Source of the DNA: Pseudomonadota bacterium | GTDB taxonomy: Bacteria; Pseudomonadota; Gammaproteobacteria; Steroidobacterales; Woeseiaceae | Assembly (NCBI GenBank): GCA_027621915.1 | Contig: JAQCAD010000001.1 | Location: 1 to 64,000, forward strand | Length of the DNA stretch: 64,000 bases | Direction: 5' to 3' | Part shown: one piece after another, positions 1 through 8,569 of the stretch | Position numbering within the stretch: the stretch's first letter is position 1 | Layout of the letters: every line of letters begins with the position of its first letter | Notes under the pieces: generated by a model | The model's input: only the letters and a program-made list of their open reading frames with translations | What the model was told of the DNA's origin: nothing | The model's database searches: none | Translations under genes and position numbers: made by a program

Positions 1-342
1 AAACGCACATGCCCTGTGGGGCGAGTCCCTAATAAACTCGTTCCTCGAGCCCCTCGATGGGTGGATTCCCAATTCGCCCGCGTTGGTACCCGGACGCATT
101 TTGGCCGGTGCGAATTGATCTTTAGCGCAAATATTTAACGTGGCACGCTGGCAACCGGAACCCGGTGGCCCCCAATCCGCCTGCAACGTCTTTAATCATT
201 TAGAGTCCGGTGCGGATTGATCTTTAGCTAATGCGCTCAAAAAAACGCACATGCCCTGTGGGGCGAGTCCCTAATAAACTCGTTCCTCGAGCCCCTCGAT
301 GGGTGGATTCCATGTCCTCGATCCCGGAACCCGGTGGCCCCA
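1..342. repeat. Mosaic of interleaved short direct repeats at the 3' end of the lipase gene
   Basis: Bases 1-69 are identical to 243-311; the second copy contains the lipase stop codon and its last residues. An 18-base block at 155-172 recurs at 324-341, and a 22-base block at 105-126 recurs at 207-228 with one mismatch. Read along the minus strand the order is B-A-C-B'-C'-A', so this is not one simple tandem duplication. The outer copy begins at base 1 and may continue beyond the window. Bases 1-270 hold no gene that I can support. Confidence 0.9.
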
Positions 343-1560
343 CACTCTCCCCCGATACTCCGGATTCAGATGCCGCGTCACAAGGCGTTGCACAATATTG
401 AGTCGTGGTAACAAGCCGTGGAATCCGCCTACCTCGACCAACAACTTGTCGCGCAATTCGAGCGCTCCCAGATCATTTTTCGTCATACAAACGAGGCGGC
501 TATCAGGCAAGAACGGTGGCAACGCTGCAGCGAGCGGAACTGTCCCGTCTCCTGTACGGCGTGACGTCGGCTCGTCCGATGTCAATTCATTGACGAACTG
601 TTCTTCATCAATAAGGAACCAGGGCCCACGCCGGTTTTTCTGAACCGTCAGCTGGACTCGCGTTTTCTCGCCGACGCCGACAACGGCGAGCCAGTCCGAT
701 TGCCGCACACCGGTTTCCGGTAGTTTGAGTTTTTCGACGTTGCGCCGATGACGCCTGGCTCCTCCCAGCATGTCTTGCAGAATTTCGACTGCCCTGGCCT
801 GGCGATCATCACTGCGGGTTGACACTGAATAAAGGCGTACAAATTCGGTGAGGCTATCGACAATGCTCGACTGCATATTGGCATAGTTGAGCACATCAAT
901 TTCGTTACCCGCCGCGTCCGTGGTCGCCCCTTTGTAACTCGGAAACAACTGATAAAGTGCGGGCGTCACCCGCGCAGCTTCACGCTCTCGTTCTTTTGGC
1001 TCGGGACCGGTGAGTAAACTCATACCGGTCGCTATTTTGACTATCGCCTCGATTGAGCCGAGAAAAGGCGTACCTATCGTCACGACTTTCCCAACCCTGG
1101 ATCGCCGACCGAATTGCGACAGGAATTCACAAATGACGAGGCCACCCATCGAGTGCCCGACAAGGTCAACTTTCAGATCGTCCGCATCCGCGTAATGTCG
1201 CAGCAGCTTAGTTCTGGCAATCACTTCGTCAACAAACGCGCCGAGTTTTGTTGCACTGGTCTGGACGTCCATGCGCCAGTCATAAGGAAACGCGAATACC
1301 GGTGTCGGCTTATCAGCTCGTGGAGAAAGTTCATGCCGTAGTGCCCGAATCAGATCGTCATACAGCGGGAAGAGCTGACCCGCGCGAACTCGCGCGGGCT
1401 CAACGGCCTCGTAGCGCAGGTCGTCAGGGTGCAATGCGATGCGTTCATACTCTTTGTTGAACACCATCGTCCAGATTTCGTCGGCCTTGAGCGGATAGTC
1501 ATCCACTAGGCTTGATCCTGTGATGCCGGGAATAACAATGACGGGATTCTGGATTCGCAT
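271..1560 (-). CDS. LCAT-like alpha/beta-hydrolase lipase/acyltransferase
   Basis: A 429-residue protein of the lecithin:cholesterol acyltransferase-like lipase group. It opens with VIVIPGITGSS, the strand/oxyanion region of this family, has the nucleophile elbow GHSMGG (Ser nucleophile) near residue 140, and a late GGFHGLL that could carry the catalytic His. Lipid ester hydrolysis or acyl transfer is the family role; the substrate is unknown. The ATG at 1560 was chosen because GGAGGG lies about 5 bases upstream and the N-terminus then starts just before the first beta strand; longer readings add poor sequence. No signal peptide is evident. Its last codons lie in the 1-342 repeat mosaic. Confidence 0.8.
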   Translation of the reverse strand: MRIQNPVIVIPGITGSSLVDDYPLKADEIWTMVFNKEYERIALHPDDLRYEAVEPARVRAGQLFPLYDDLIRALRHELSPRADKPTPVFAFPYDWRMDVQTSATKLGAFVDEVIARTKLLRHYADADDLKVDLVGHSMGGLVICEFLSQFGRRSRVGKVVTIGTPFLGSIEAIVKIATGMSLLTGPEPKEREREAARVTPALYQLFPSYKGATTDAAGNEIDVLNYANMQSSIVDSLTEFVRLYSVSTRSDDRQARAVEILQDMLGGARRHRRNVEKLKLPETGVRQSDWLAVVGVGEKTRVQLTVQKNRRGPWFLIDEEQFVNELTSDEPTSRRTGDGTVPLAAALPPFLPDSRLVCMTKNDLGALELRDKLLVEVGGFHGLLPRLNIVQRLVTRHLNPEYRGRVWGHRVPGSRTWNPPIEGLEERVY

Positions 1561-1708
1561 ACATACCCTCCAATGGCGGGACATTCTGCCCGAAATCACT
1601 CCCGCCGACCAAAGCGCCGGCTCCAATGTGCTTTGTTTCCGGTGAATGTGTTTTCCTGCTTCAGGGCCTGAGGTATCCTCCCGAACCTGCATGTTCAGGG
1701 GGAAAAAA

Positions 1709-3712
1709 ATGAAAATAGTAGCCGCCTTACTGGCGATTTGTGCCTTCGCGGGCACCCAGGCGATGGCCCAGTCACCGGGGACCGAGCACAACGAATGGCG
1801 TTTTATCGGCGGCGATTCCGCCCATACAAGGTACTCGCCGGCAGACCAGATCGACGCGGAAAACTTCGAGGATCTGGAAGAAGCCTGGGTCTGGGATGGC
1901 GCCAGCTTTAACGCTGCAAGCGGCAGATCAACACCAACTTATATCGACGGCATCCTGTACACCGTCGCCGGACCGCGTCGCCATGTTGTTGCGATTGATC
2001 CGAGCACGGGTGAGACGATCTGGTCATACCGCGAACCGAATACGCGTCGTTACGAGTACTCAATGCGCAAAGATTACGGCAAGGGCATCGCCTATGCCGA
2101 GGTCGATGGTCGAGGCGTCATTTACATCATTTCGCCGGCATTCTTTCTCACGGCGCTGGATGCCAAGACCGGCAAACCGCTTGAGGGCTTCGGCAAGCCC
2201 GTACCGGTTGATGGCTTCCCGAAGACCGGCGTCGTCGATCTGCTGGCCGACCTTGGCCATGAATACGATCCGTACGAAGGCATCGATCTTGAAACCGGCT
2301 ATATCACATCGTCTTCACCACCAATCGTGGTCAATGGCGTAGTCGTCGTCGGCAACTCTGCCGAGCAAGGTTACAACCAGTCACGCGTCGAGAATATTCC
2401 GGGCGACATCCTGGGCTACGACGCCAAGACCGGAAAGTTCCTGTGGAAGTTCAACGTATTGCCGGGACCCGGCGAGTTTGGCCATGAGACCTGGGAAAAC
2501 GACGCGTGGAAATGGACCGGTGATATTTCATCCTGGGCGCCCCTTTCTGCGGACCAGGAACGAGGTATTGTCTACGTTCCAACCAACGGTGCGACTGTCG
2601 ATTTCTACGGCGGCTTCCGTCCGGGAGACAACCTGTTCAGTACCAGCCTGATTGCCCTGGATGTCAAAACCGGTGAGCGGAAGTGGCATTTCCAGATGGT
2701 TCATCACGACATCTGGAACTACGACACGCCGACCGCGCCTGTCCTGCTCGATGTGCAGATGGACGGCAAGACTGTGCCTATCGTTGCGCAGGTCACCAAG
2801 CAGGCGTTCACCTACACGTTCAATCGGGAAACCGGGGAACCCATCTGGCCGATCGAAGAACGACCGGTACCGGCGTCAAAAATCCCGGGTGAAAAACTAT
2901 CGGAAACTCAACCCTTCCCGACGAAACCTGCGCCGTTTGACCAGCAGGGCATGACGGAAGACGACCTGATGGATTTCACGCCGGGCCTTCGCAAACGAAC
3001 GATTGAAGCGTTGGCCGAATACGAAATCGGGCCGCTATTCCAGCCGCCGCTGCATCGCGACAACGATCTCGGAAAAGTCGGGTCGCTCTGGTGCCCGGGC
3101 GACATTGGTGGTGTAAATATCGACGGTCCTGCTGCTGCGGATCCAACTACAGGTATCCTCTACGTAACATCGCGAAAACACTGCAACACCCGCATCATTG
3201 CGCCCGGCGCTGAACGCGACGCAATACTCGATGAACCGACCGGCACGACGATCGCGGATTATGCTGTATTGAGCGGATTTGGCGTTCGTGGTCCGGACGG
3301 CCTGAACATCTTCAAGCCACCCTACTCTCGCATCACGGCTATCGACATGAACACGGGTGAGCACCTGTGGTGGATTCCGGTTGGTGAGACACCCGACGCG
3401 GTCCTGGATCATCCTGACCTCAAGGGCATGGACATTCCGAACACCGGGTATGGTCTTCGCGTTGCCCAGATGACAGTCACGCCTAATTTGCTGATATATG
3501 CCGGCAACGTGAGCGACGGCACGCCAACCATTTTCGCAGTCGACAAGGCGACCGGCGAAACGCTGGCCCAGGTGGAAGCACCCGCTGAAAGCAGCTACGG
3601 CATGATGACCTACGTCCACAAAGGCAGGCAGTACATTATGTTGCAGACGGGCCCGAAGCTGACCGCGATGGCACTGCCCGGCGAAGATTCTTCTGCTGGT
3701 GATGCCCATTAA
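1709..3712 (+). CDS. PQQ-dependent dehydrogenase (quinoprotein), periplasmic
   Basis: A 667-residue quinoprotein of the PQQ beta-propeller family, related to the catalytic domain of membrane glucose dehydrogenases and to type I alcohol dehydrogenases. A Sec signal peptide (MKIVAALLAICAFAG, cleavage near AMA-Q) is followed by propeller signatures: GGDSAHTRYSP, repeated DxxTGE(x)xW blades, HHDIWNYD and LWCPGDIGG. There is no fused haem domain, so electrons must leave through a partner such as the CLLCH cytochrome about 100 bases downstream. The ATG at 1709 follows AGGGGGA. It closely resembles the lipoprotein paralogue at 11198-13258. No PQQ synthesis genes are in the window. The alcohol, sugar or other substrate is unknown. 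Confidence 0.9.
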   Translation: MKIVAALLAICAFAGTQAMAQSPGTEHNEWRFIGGDSAHTRYSPADQIDAENFEDLEEAWVWDGASFNAASGRSTPTYIDGILYTVAGPRRHVVAIDPSTGETIWSYREPNTRRYEYSMRKDYGKGIAYAEVDGRGVIYIISPAFFLTALDAKTGKPLEGFGKPVPVDGFPKTGVVDLLADLGHEYDPYEGIDLETGYITSSSPPIVVNGVVVVGNSAEQGYNQSRVENIPGDILGYDAKTGKFLWKFNVLPGPGEFGHETWENDAWKWTGDISSWAPLSADQERGIVYVPTNGATVDFYGGFRPGDNLFSTSLIALDVKTGERKWHFQMVHHDIWNYDTPTAPVLLDVQMDGKTVPIVAQVTKQAFTYTFNRETGEPIWPIEERPVPASKIPGEKLSETQPFPTKPAPFDQQGMTEDDLMDFTPGLRKRTIEALAEYEIGPLFQPPLHRDNDLGKVGSLWCPGDIGGVNIDGPAAADPTTGILYVTSRKHCNTRIIAPGAERDAILDEPTGTTIADYAVLSGFGVRGPDGLNIFKPPYSRITAIDMNTGEHLWWIPVGETPDAVLDHPDLKGMDIPNTGYGLRVAQMTVTPNLLIYAGNVSDGTPTIFAVDKATGETLAQVEAPAESSYGMMTYVHKGRQYIMLQTGPKLTAMALPGEDSSAGDAH

Positions 3713-3762
3713 GCAGCCATTAAGGTCACGAAAGCCATAATTCAGGCAACAATCGAGCCCAG

Positions 3763-3788
3763 GGCCCGGCCGCATTTGTGGCCGGGTC
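3763..3788 (+). terminator. Hairpin after the PQQ dehydrogenase gene
   Basis: CCCGGCC at 3765-3771 pairs with GGCCGGG at 3780-3786, extended by G-C/G-U pairs around an eight-base loop. There is no clear U tract, so it may act as a weak terminator or mRNA stabiliser between the dehydrogenase and the cytochrome gene. Confidence 0.45.
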
Positions 3789-3815
3789 TGACTTGTTGCG
3801 ACAGGCATTACTAAT

Positions 3816-4220
3816 ATGGAACAGAGAATGAAATCTTTCTTTTCAAACGCATTCGCAATTGCAGTGCTCCTTTGTTCGGCCGGTTTACTCGCGGATCCGA
3901 GAAGCGTCAATGACGGCGTCTATACGAAAGAACAGGCAAAGATTGGTGAGGCGCTCTATACACAACATTGCCTGCTTTGCCATGACAAGAAATACTTTCG
4001 TCCTGTTCTCGAACGATGGCAGGGCCAGCCAATCGGCGTTATGTTTACCGTGATGAGCGCGTCGATGCCGGAAAGCAACCCCGGTTTTCTCAGTGAGAAA
4101 GAGTACGCGGACATACTGGCTTACATACTTTCCCTCAGCCGCTACGCTGCAGGCGATAGTGAGCTGGATTACAGGGACGGGGTGCTCGACGAGATCATGG
4201 TTGAGGCCAGAAAAAAGTAA
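3816..4220 (+). CDS. Small exported c-type cytochrome
   Basis: A 134-residue protein with a Sec signal peptide (MKSFFSNAFAIAVLLCSAGLLA) and one haem-binding CLLCH motif near residue 52. A later Met-rich segment (MFTVMSASMPES) could supply the axial Met, and the C-terminal helix YADILAYILSL is typical of class I monohaem cytochromes. Its place right after a PQQ dehydrogenase suggests that it accepts electrons from that enzyme in the periplasm (inference). Start is uncertain between ATG 3816 and ATG 3828, neither with a strong ribosome site; both keep the signal peptide. Confidence 0.85.
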   Translation: MEQRMKSFFSNAFAIAVLLCSAGLLADPRSVNDGVYTKEQAKIGEALYTQHCLLCHDKKYFRPVLERWQGQPIGVMFTVMSASMPESNPGFLSEKEYADILAYILSLSRYAAGDSELDYRDGVLDEIMVEARKK

Positions 4221-4234
4221 ATAGGCGTCCGTTT

Positions 4235-4264
4235 TTGGGCCAATGTCATTAAATCTGCTATCCT
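4235..4264 (+). promoter_or_regulatory. Possible sigma-70 promoter of the Tat-aminotransferase gene
   Basis: TTGGGC at 4235-4240 and TATCCT at 4259-4264 are separated by 18 bases, about 50 bases upstream of the ATG at 4314. Both boxes are imperfect, so this is only a candidate. Confidence 0.3.
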
Positions 4265-4313
4265 CCACCGGAACCCGCATCGACGGGGCCACGGCAAATA
4301 CGGGGGATACGCT

Positions 4314-5672
4314 ATGCCGCAACATGCAGGACTTAATCGCAGAAACTTTCTGAAGAGCGCCGGTTTGACCGCGCTGGCAGGTGCCGTCGGCACCAGCGTC
4401 GCCGGCACCGCAGCGGCCGCCGACATTAAACCGTACCTGATCAACGGCAGGTACGACTTCGACACGGTCTACAGCCGAGTTGGCTCCGACAGCGTCAAGT
4501 TTGACAGCCAGATTGCAAAATTCGGCAACAAACTGAAAGTCGGCATGGGCATCGCAGATACTGATTTCAGGACGGCACCCTGCATCGGTGAGGCTATGGC
4601 TGAACGACTGCAGCATGAGAATTGGGGCTACCTGAGCGGGGAAGCCATGGCTACGTATCGCGAAGTAATCGCTGAATGGAACCACAGGCGATACGGCCTC
4701 GACGTTGACCCGACCTCACTCCAGATTGCAACCGGTGTACATCCCGGCCTGATCGCCGCAATCCAGACCTACTCGCCGCCGGGAAGCAAAGTGCTGCTGA
4801 TGACCCCGACCTATAACGGTTTTTATTCGGACCTCAGAAACACACGGACACTTGAGAACGAAAGCGAGATGGTATTTGAGAATGGCCAATACTCGGTCGA
4901 CTGGGATGACCTTGAAGCCCGAATGACGCCTGACACCCATACGATGTTGCTGTGCAACCCTCAGAATCCGACCGGCAACGTCTGGTCTGAAGAGGAACTG
5001 CTGCGCATCGGCGAATTGTGTCTGAAACACCAGGTCGTTGTTCTGTCTGACGAGATTCACATGGATTTAGTGCGTCCCGGACACAAAATTACACCGTTTG
5101 CTGCGCTGCCGGACAAGGATATCGTCAATAACAGTCTTTCGTTCCGCGCAATTACCAAGACATTCAGCATACCGGCGTCGAAGAATGCTTACTGGTACTC
5201 GACTAACAGCGTCATGCTGGAGCGGGTAAAAAAGAACCACTCGGCTGGCATCAATACATTGGGTGTCGTCGCCAACACCGCCGCCTACCAACAAGGCGCG
5301 GATTGGCTGGATCAGTTGCTGGTCTATCTCGACGGGAACCACCAATTCGTTGAGGACTATATTAAAGACAACATGCCGGAAGTGGGCCATACGAAATCAC
5401 AGGGCACGTTTTTGAACTGGCTACACTTCGACGGCATTATGGAAGCTGCAGGCGTTGTAGCGAAGTCCAAGGCCAGCAAGATGAGTGACAAGCCAATGAG
5501 CGAAGCACAGGCCTTTGAGGCATGGCTGGTCGATAACTCCGGTATTCAGCTGAACGCTGGTGATAGTTACGGCAAAGGCGGCGAACGCTGTATGCGTATG
5601 AATATCGGCTGCTCTCGGCAAGTGCTTAATACAGCGCTAAGTGGCATAAAAGAGGCCATCAGAAGTATCTAG
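4314..5672 (+). CDS. Tat-exported PLP aminotransferase / C-S lyase (MalY/PatB type)
   Basis: A 452-residue fold-type I PLP enzyme of the aminotransferase I/II, MalY/PatB branch. Motifs are NPQNPTG (215-221), SDEIHMDL with the PLP-ring Asp at 246, and the Schiff-base Lys at 282 in TKTFSIP. Relatives act as cystathionine beta-lyases or aminotransferases. The unusual feature is the N-terminus: NRRNFLKSAGLTALAG followed by an Ala-rich stretch ending AAAA-D is a convincing Tat signal, predicting export of the folded, cofactor-loaded enzyme. ATG 4314 follows a GGGGG ribosome site. It sits downstream of the PQQ dehydrogenase and cytochrome genes, so a periplasmic role beside them is plausible. The substrate is unknown. 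Confidence 0.85.
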   Translation: MPQHAGLNRRNFLKSAGLTALAGAVGTSVAGTAAAADIKPYLINGRYDFDTVYSRVGSDSVKFDSQIAKFGNKLKVGMGIADTDFRTAPCIGEAMAERLQHENWGYLSGEAMATYREVIAEWNHRRYGLDVDPTSLQIATGVHPGLIAAIQTYSPPGSKVLLMTPTYNGFYSDLRNTRTLENESEMVFENGQYSVDWDDLEARMTPDTHTMLLCNPQNPTGNVWSEEELLRIGELCLKHQVVVLSDEIHMDLVRPGHKITPFAALPDKDIVNNSLSFRAITKTFSIPASKNAYWYSTNSVMLERVKKNHSAGINTLGVVANTAAYQQGADWLDQLLVYLDGNHQFVEDYIKDNMPEVGHTKSQGTFLNWLHFDGIMEAAGVVAKSKASKMSDKPMSEAQAFEAWLVDNSGIQLNAGDSYGKGGERCMRMNIGCSRQVLNTALSGIKEAIRSI

Positions 5673-5678
5673 AAACGA

Positions 5679-6320
5679 CTAATTTGCCTTGATCGCAAGA
5701 CGCACTGCTGCCTGTGCCGGTTCTATTACCGGCACAGGCAGTTTTGTTTCTGCCGTCCGTTTGATTGCCGCCATTCCGGCGCAACCGAGAATTAGCGACC
5801 TCGCACCGAATTCGTCAATCAGGCGTTTGCCGGTCGCGATGACTTTGAGCACAGTTCCTTCATCATTGGCGGCTTCGTCCACCGAAATATTCAACGGCAG
5901 TTCGCCGGCAAGAAAAGCCGCGAAACCCAGTTTCTGAATGTAAGACCTGTGGCGCCGGATCGACTCGTCCGACAGGGCAAGCACGCCAAACTTGCCTCCC
6001 AGTGATACTGCTGTTTCGACGGCGCTTTGCTGTATACCGAATACTGGTTTATCAGTCATCGCACGACACTCGCGTAGCCCGGGGTCTGAATAACAGGCGA
6101 TGACGAACGCGTCGTATTGCGGAGAATCTGAAACTTTTCGGCAGACCAGTGGAACGACATTCAATATGTCGTCATCAGATTCGATGCCAAATGGACCTTC
6201 TTCCAGTGTGCAGCATTCAATACGGGCTTCCGGCGAGAATTGACTCAGTGATTCACGCAGACCAGCTGTCACCGTTTCGTTGGAGTTCGGGTTGATGACG
6301 AGAATTCTTTTCCTGGCCAT
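5679..6320 (-). CDS. Asp/Glu/hydantoin racemase family protein
   Basis: A 213-residue member of the Asp/Glu/hydantoin racemase superfamily. Both acid/base cysteines are present: Cys76 in IACYSDPG and Cys180 in LGCAGM. The N-terminal ILVINPNSNETVT is characteristic of hydantoin or allantoin racemases. It probably interconverts the stereoisomers of the substrate opened by the hydantoinase encoded just upstream. The start codon overlaps the hydantoinase stop as TGATG (6318-6322), implying translational coupling. Its 3' coding end contains a terminator for the facing gene. Confidence 0.88.
   Translation of the reverse strand: MARKRILVINPNSNETVTAGLRESLSQFSPEARIECCTLEEGPFGIESDDDILNVVPLVCRKVSDSPQYDAFVIACYSDPGLRECRAMTDKPVFGIQQSAVETAVSLGGKFGVLALSDESIRRHRSYIQKLGFAAFLAGELPLNISVDEAANDEGTVLKVIATGKRLIDEFGARSLILGCAGMAAIKRTAETKLPVPVIEPAQAAVRLAIKAN
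5708..5749 (+). terminator. Rho-independent terminator embedded in the racemase coding sequence
   Basis: A perfect 13-base stem (5708-5720 with 5729-5741, arm CTGCCTGTGCCGG), an eight-base loop and then TTTTGTTTC. In the plus orientation this is a textbook intrinsic terminator for the aminotransferase gene that ends at 5672. It lies inside the last codons of the convergent racemase gene, where the same bases encode LPVPVIEPAQ. Confidence 0.85.
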
Positions 6321-7786
6321 CAGAGTCCAAAATCGACGCCGAAATTAAGGGAAGGATTCAGCTCTGGTGCCAGCCTGCCTGGCATTCCGGTGCAGTCGAT
6401 GGTTTTGCGCGGTACAAACGCCCCATCTCCCCGGCCAGCTTTCAATTCGTTGTTTTCTACGACGACGGTACCTCTTTGAATAACAATCGTCGGCCAGCCA
6501 GTGACTTCCATCCCTTCATAGGGTGTGTATTCCATGTTGTCGTGCATGTCTGCAGCGGTGACCACACGGGTTACTTGCGGATCCCAGATCGCGATATCAG
6601 CATCCTTACCTTCCGTTATCGATCCTTTGCAGTGATCCATGCCGTATATTTTCGATACGTTGGTTGCTGCAAGTGCAACGAAATGATTCAGAGAGATGCG
6701 TCCTTTGACGAAGCCTTCGGAAAACAGCAACGGCAGGCGCATTTCGATGCCCGGCAGGCCATTGGCAATTTTCGGAAAATCCGGTTCCGGGCCGGCATGC
6801 AGCTTGCCAGTTCCGTCGAAGCGATAAGGGGCGTGATCCGACGAGTACACCTGGAACGTGCCGTTTTGCAGGCAACGCCAGATCTCTTCCTGTGACGCCC
6901 GATCACGCAGCGGTGGGCTGCAGCAAAGCTTGGCGCCATGCATGCCCGGCAAATCCATTTGCTCCATGTTAAGGAACATGTATTGCGGGCAGGTTTCGCC
7001 GAACACCTTGCGGCCATCGTAGCGCGCTTTCGCGATGATCCTGGCACCCGCCTCTGACGAGACATGCACGATCAGGATGGGCGCGTCGAGAAAACCGGCG
7101 AGTGATATTGCGCGATTGATTGCTTCGGACTCAGCTGTCCGCGGATGGCTCAGCGCGTGATATTTCGGCGCGCCATGACCACCGTCCACAAGCTTGTCAC
7201 TCATCCACTTGATCATCGCGTGATTTTCGGCGTGGATCATCGTTAGTGCGCCGTTTTTTTTCGCAACAGCAAGGATGTCGAGCATCTGGCCATCGTCAAC
7301 AATCAATCGGTCATAGGTCATGTAGATCTTGAACGATGTAATTCCGTCCGCAATCGCCTTCGGCAATTCCCGGTGCAAAACATCGTCAGTCGGATCGGAG
7401 ATTATCAGGTGAAACGAATAATCGATGACGGATTTCGGGGCGGCACGACCGTGGTATGTTTCGAGCACCTCGGCGAGTGACTGACCACGGTGCTGCGCGG
7501 CAAAAGGCACAATACAGGTGTTGCCACCGAAAGCGGCCGAAACGCTACCCGAGTAATAGTCGTCAGAGGTCATCAGACCACTGGATGACTCCTGCTCAAT
7601 GTGGCAATGCGCCTCGATTCCACCCGGCAAAACGTATTTGCCGCCGGCGTCGATGACGCGATCTGCACTGCCAAGACTCTTGGCAATGGCGATAATTTTC
7701 CCGTCTTTGACGCCAATGTCGGCGTTAAAGGTTTCAGCAGAATTGGCAACTGTACCGCCGGAAATCTTGAGATCGAAATCAGACAC
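6320..7786 (-). CDS. Dihydropyrimidinase / D-hydantoinase family amidohydrolase
   Basis: A 488-residue cyclic amidohydrolase. Visible active-site elements are the metal ligands His60 and His62 in EAHCHIE, the carbamylated Lys153 in TSFKIYMTYD with the substrate-binding Tyr158, the later metal His in IHAEN and IVHVSSE, and SSDHAPY. The family opens the ring of dihydropyrimidines, hydantoins and related cyclic amides in the cytosol. It is the fourth gene of a minus-strand operon (symporter, DapA-like lyase, SDR-like, hydantoinase, racemase), overlapping the SDR-like gene by 8 bases and the racemase by 3. The start is GTG. No N-carbamoyl amidohydrolase is nearby, so the fate of the product is open. 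Confidence 0.9.
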   Translation of the reverse strand: MSDFDLKISGGTVANSAETFNADIGVKDGKIIAIAKSLGSADRVIDAGGKYVLPGGIEAHCHIEQESSSGLMTSDDYYSGSVSAAFGGNTCIVPFAAQHRGQSLAEVLETYHGRAAPKSVIDYSFHLIISDPTDDVLHRELPKAIADGITSFKIYMTYDRLIVDDGQMLDILAVAKKNGALTMIHAENHAMIKWMSDKLVDGGHGAPKYHALSHPRTAESEAINRAISLAGFLDAPILIVHVSSEAGARIIAKARYDGRKVFGETCPQYMFLNMEQMDLPGMHGAKLCCSPPLRDRASQEEIWRCLQNGTFQVYSSDHAPYRFDGTGKLHAGPEPDFPKIANGLPGIEMRLPLLFSEGFVKGRISLNHFVALAATNVSKIYGMDHCKGSITEGKDADIAIWDPQVTRVVTAADMHDNMEYTPYEGMEVTGWPTIVIQRGTVVVENNELKAGRGDGAFVPRKTIDCTGMPGRLAPELNPSLNFGVDFGL

Positions 7787-8567
7787 CTCGTATCGACCCC
7801 CCGTCGCAACGAATCAGTCCACCGGTCATATAGCTCGCCGCTTCGCTGCAAAGAAATGCACCGACATTGCCAAAATCTTCAACCGTGCCGTATCGCCCGG
7901 CCGGAATCAGTGCCTGTTCGGATGCGGAGACCTCTTCGACGCTCATCCCGGTTCTTTTCGCCTGCGCGGCATCCAGTTGCTTGAGACGGTCAGTCCGAAT
8001 CCTGCCGGGCAACAACATATTGACCGTAATGCCGAGCGGCGCGACTTCATTGGATAAAGACTTACTCCAACCAACCAGTGACGAGCGAATCGTATTCGAC
8101 ATCGCGAGGTTAGAAATGGGTTGCACTACGCCGGAAGATGCAACCGTAAGTATGCGCCCCCAACCCGCAACCCTCATGTCCTCCAAACAAAGGTTGGTAA
8201 TCTCGATTACCCGGATCAGCATCGTATCGATTTGTGCACGCCAGAGATCAGAGTCGGGCGTATCCACCGTACCTGGCGGAGGTCCGCCTGTGTTGTTGAC
8301 CAATATGTCGACCCCGCCCAGTTTTTTCTTTGCTGCCGCGTACAACCTTGTCGCAGCATCCCTGTCAGACAAATCAACCACTGCATAGCCTGCGCTTCCC
8401 GGACCGGCATCAGTTAGTAATTTCGCGGCCATCGCCAGTCCATTCTGGTCCCTGCCGCAAATCAGCACATTGGCGCCTTCCAGGCACAGTCTGGTTGCAA
8501 TTCCCAGCCCCAGGCCTTTACTGGATGCGAGAACCAGTGCGCGTTTTCCTTTGATTCCAAGATCCAT
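7779..8567 (-). CDS. SDR-like protein with degenerate catalytic motif
   Basis: A 262-residue Rossmann protein annotated by family as 3-oxoacyl-ACP reductase-like. It keeps the fold landmarks (NNTGG after strand 4, VASSG, a C-terminal GG(x)IRCDGG), but the cofactor motif reads LASSKGLG instead of TGxxxGxG. The YxxxK catalytic pair is missing: the segment after VASSG reads NLAMSNTIRSSLVGWSK. This matches the divergent BKR-like SDR subgroup known to lack the classical tetrad. It may be a noncanonical reductase or a non-redox enzyme. It lies between the DapA-like lyase and hydantoinase genes and shares their transcript. Confidence 0.85.
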   Translation of the reverse strand: MDLGIKGKRALVLASSKGLGLGIATRLCLEGANVLICGRDQNGLAMAAKLLTDAGPGSAGYAVVDLSDRDAATRLYAAAKKKLGGVDILVNNTGGPPPGTVDTPDSDLWRAQIDTMLIRVIEITNLCLEDMRVAGWGRILTVASSGVVQPISNLAMSNTIRSSLVGWSKSLSNEVAPLGITVNMLLPGRIRTDRLKQLDAAQAKRTGMSVEEVSASEQALIPAGRYGTVEDFGNVGAFLCSEAASYMTGGLIRCDGGSIRGV

Positions 8568-8569
8568 AT

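Noticed and set aside
1-342. CRISPR array or attachment site
   Set aside because: The repeats are few, of different lengths and interleaved, without regular spacers; there are no cas or integrase genes.
3035-3910. 291-codon open frame on the minus strand opposite the first PQQ dehydrogenase gene
   Set aside because: It is antisense to a clear quinoprotein gene, has no recognisable domain and no ribosome site.
3885-4685. 266-codon minus-strand frame across the cytochrome and aminotransferase genes
   Set aside because: It spans two well-supported genes on the other strand and lacks family features.
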